Position numbers and translations under genes: made by a program. A stretch of 64,000 nt of DNA from Longispora fulva (lineage in GTDB: Bacteria; Actinomycetota; Actinomycetes; Mycobacteriales; Micromonosporaceae), in NCBI RefSeq assembly GCF_015751905.1, contig NZ_JADOUF010000001.1:1302001-1366000 (forward strand), in the 5' to 3' direction. Under the pieces are notes generated by a model. That model had not been told where the DNA came from. It ran no database searches and was given only the letters and a program-made list of their open reading frames with translations. This document shows positions 62,991 to 64,000 of the stretch, in pieces; within the stretch, counting starts at the first letter, position 1; every line of letters begins with the position of its first letter.

Positions 62991-63656
62991 CTAATCCGCC
63001 CAGCCGGGTCGGACCAGGCCCGATTCGTACGCCATCACGACGAGCTGGGCCCGGTCCCGCGCGCCGAGCTTCACCATCGCCCGCGACACATGGGTCTTCG
63101 CCGTCGCCGGGGACAGGAACAGCCGCTCGGCGATCTCCTCGTTCGTCAGGCCCCCGGCGGCCAGGGCCATCACCTCGCGCTCCCGGTCGGTGAGCACGCC
63201 GAGGTCCCGGGCCGCGGCCGGTCCCCGAGACCGGGTCGCGAACTCCGCGATCAGTCGGCGGGTCACCCCCGGCGACAGCAGCGCGTCGCCCCGGGCCACC
63301 ACGCGGACCGCCTGGATCAGGTCCGCCGGCTCGGTGTCCTTGACGAGGAAGCCGCTCGCGCCGACCCGCAGGGCCTCGAACACGTACTCGTCGTGCTCGA
63401 AGGTCGTCAGGATCACCACCCGCACGTCGGCCAGCGCCGGGTCGGCCGCGATCTGGCGGGTCGCCTCGATGCCGTCGAGCCGGGGCATCCGGATGTCCAT
63501 CAGCACCACGTCGGGCCGCAGCTCGCGGGTCAGCCGCACGGCCTCGGCCCCGTCGGGCGCCTCCGCGACGACGTCCATGCCGTCCTGCGCGGCCAGCAGC
63601 GCGCGGAAACCGCCCCGGACGAGGGCCTGGTCGTCGGCGAGCAGTACGCGGATCAT
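62991..63656 (-). CDS. NarL/LuxR-family response regulator
   Basis: 221 residues: receiver domain with acidic pocket (ADD, 7-9), phosphoacceptor Asp54 (LMDIRMP), the Lys in LVKD, and a C-terminal LuxR HTH (about 155-215, LTDREREVMALAAGGLTNEEIAERLFLSPATAKTHVSRAM). Its ATG overlaps the histidine kinase stop. Confidence 0.95.
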   Translation of the reverse strand: MIRVLLADDQALVRGGFRALLAAQDGMDVVAEAPDGAEAVRLTRELRPDVVLMDIRMPRLDGIEATRQIAADPALADVRVVILTTFEHDEYVFEALRVGASGFLVKDTEPADLIQAVRVVARGDALLSPGVTRRLIAEFATRSRGPAAARDLGVLTDREREVMALAAGGLTNEEIAERLFLSPATAKTHVSRAMVKLGARDRAQLVVMAYESGLVRPGWAD

Positions 63657-64000
63657 GCCGGCAGCCTGCCGTACACCCGGAAGCCGCCCTCCGGCCGGGG
63701 CCCGGCGACGAGAGTGCCGCCGAGCGCGTCGGCCCGCTCGCGCATCCCGGTCAGCCCGTTGCCGGCCGTCGAGCCGCCGCCCACCCCGTCGTCGAGGATC
63801 TCCACGGTCACCGCGTCCGGCTCGTAGCCGACCAGGACGCGGGCAGTGTCGACGTGCGCGTGCCGGTACACGTTGGTCAGGGCCTCCTGCACGATCCGGA
63901 ACGCAGCCAGGTCCGCGTTGGCCGGCAGCTCCCGGGGTTCGCCCGTCACCGTGAGCCGGACGTCGAGCCCGCTGGTCGCCAGCCGGCCGAGCAGCTCGTC
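63653..64000 (-). CDS. NarL-type histidine kinase, C-terminal part (5' end outside window)
   Basis: The 115 visible residues cover the end of the dimerisation region and the HATPase domain: N-box FRIVQEALTNVYRHA, G1 DDGVGGG and GLTGMRERADALGG. The frame is open to the window edge. It overlaps the response regulator start, so both form one two-component system. Confidence 0.93.
   Translation of the reverse strand, partial: DELLGRLATSGLDVRLTVTGEPRELPANADLAAFRIVQEALTNVYRHAHVDTARVLVGYEPDAVTVEILDDGVGGGSTAGNGLTGMRERADALGGTLVAGPRPEGGFRVYGRLPA

Noticed and set aside
1-64000. tRNA, rRNA, insertion sequences or phage genes
   Set aside because: No tRNA cloverleaf, rRNA segment, transposase or integrase motif was recognised while reading; absence cannot be proved without a search.

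Overview
The window is uniformly very GC-rich, uses many GTG starts, has tightly coupled operons and strong GC hairpin terminators, and carries actinomycete hallmarks (a SARP/AfsR-type regulator, a mycothiol-type DinB/MDMPI protein, rare TTA leucine codons). It is chromosomal DNA of a filamentous actinomycete. The style fits Micromonosporaceae, but the genus cannot be fixed from sequence reading alone.

Region A (1 to about 32.8 kb) is a biosynthetic locus built around an intact enediyne-type iterative polyketide synthase (PKSE; KS-AT-ACP-KR-DH-PPTase, 14745-20582). The core operon is UnbV-1, UnbU-1, PKSE, the hot-dog thioesterase (E10 type) and a flavin reductase (E6 type), with overlapping start and stop codons. 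Three accessory enediyne genes occur twice: DUF1702 (6240-7226 and 23142-24116), UnbV (11783-13768 and 29115-31091) and UnbU (13765-14748 and 31088-32107). Around them lie four AhpD/carboxymuconolactone-decarboxylase-like (CMD) proteins, a GMC oxidoreductase, a P450, an epoxide hydrolase (cut by the window edge), two SDR-fold oxidoreductases, a DinB-like protein, a small unknown protein and a four-histidine carotenoid-cleavage-type oxygenase. Regulators are two AraC proteins with a shared unusual C-terminal domain, a TetR and a MerR. No glycosyltransferase, NRPS, exporter or apoprotein gene is visible, so the product may be a lightly decorated, heavily oxidised polyene or enediyne core. The combination of doubled UnbV-UnbU/DUF1702, CMD proteins and a carotenoid-type oxygenase is the most novel part of the window.

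Region B (32.9-47.1 kb) looks like housekeeping or accessory chromosome: a small-molecule kinase, a secreted subtilase with two PKD domains beside a divergent regulator, a CaCA-type cation antiporter, an RlmG-like methyltransferase, an AlkB-like dioxygenase, a multi-domain SpoIIE phosphatase, a Rieske lipoprotein, a GNAT acetyltransferase and a lemA/M48-protease/CinA-like operon.

Region C (47.2-52.7 kb) is an Entner-Doudoroff operon (zwf-edd-eda) with a divergent ROK regulator and an unusual 25-bp tandem repeat between edd and eda.

Region D (52.7-64 kb) holds a small lipoprotein, a LysR with a divergent 48-residue gene, a PLD-family protein, two related lipoproteins, a SARP regulator with a TTA codon, a DUF1772/AraC divergent pair, a large membrane protein and a two-component system whose kinase runs off the window. 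TTA codons in AraC-1, UnbV-2 and the SARP suggest developmental (bldA-type) control of parts of the locus.
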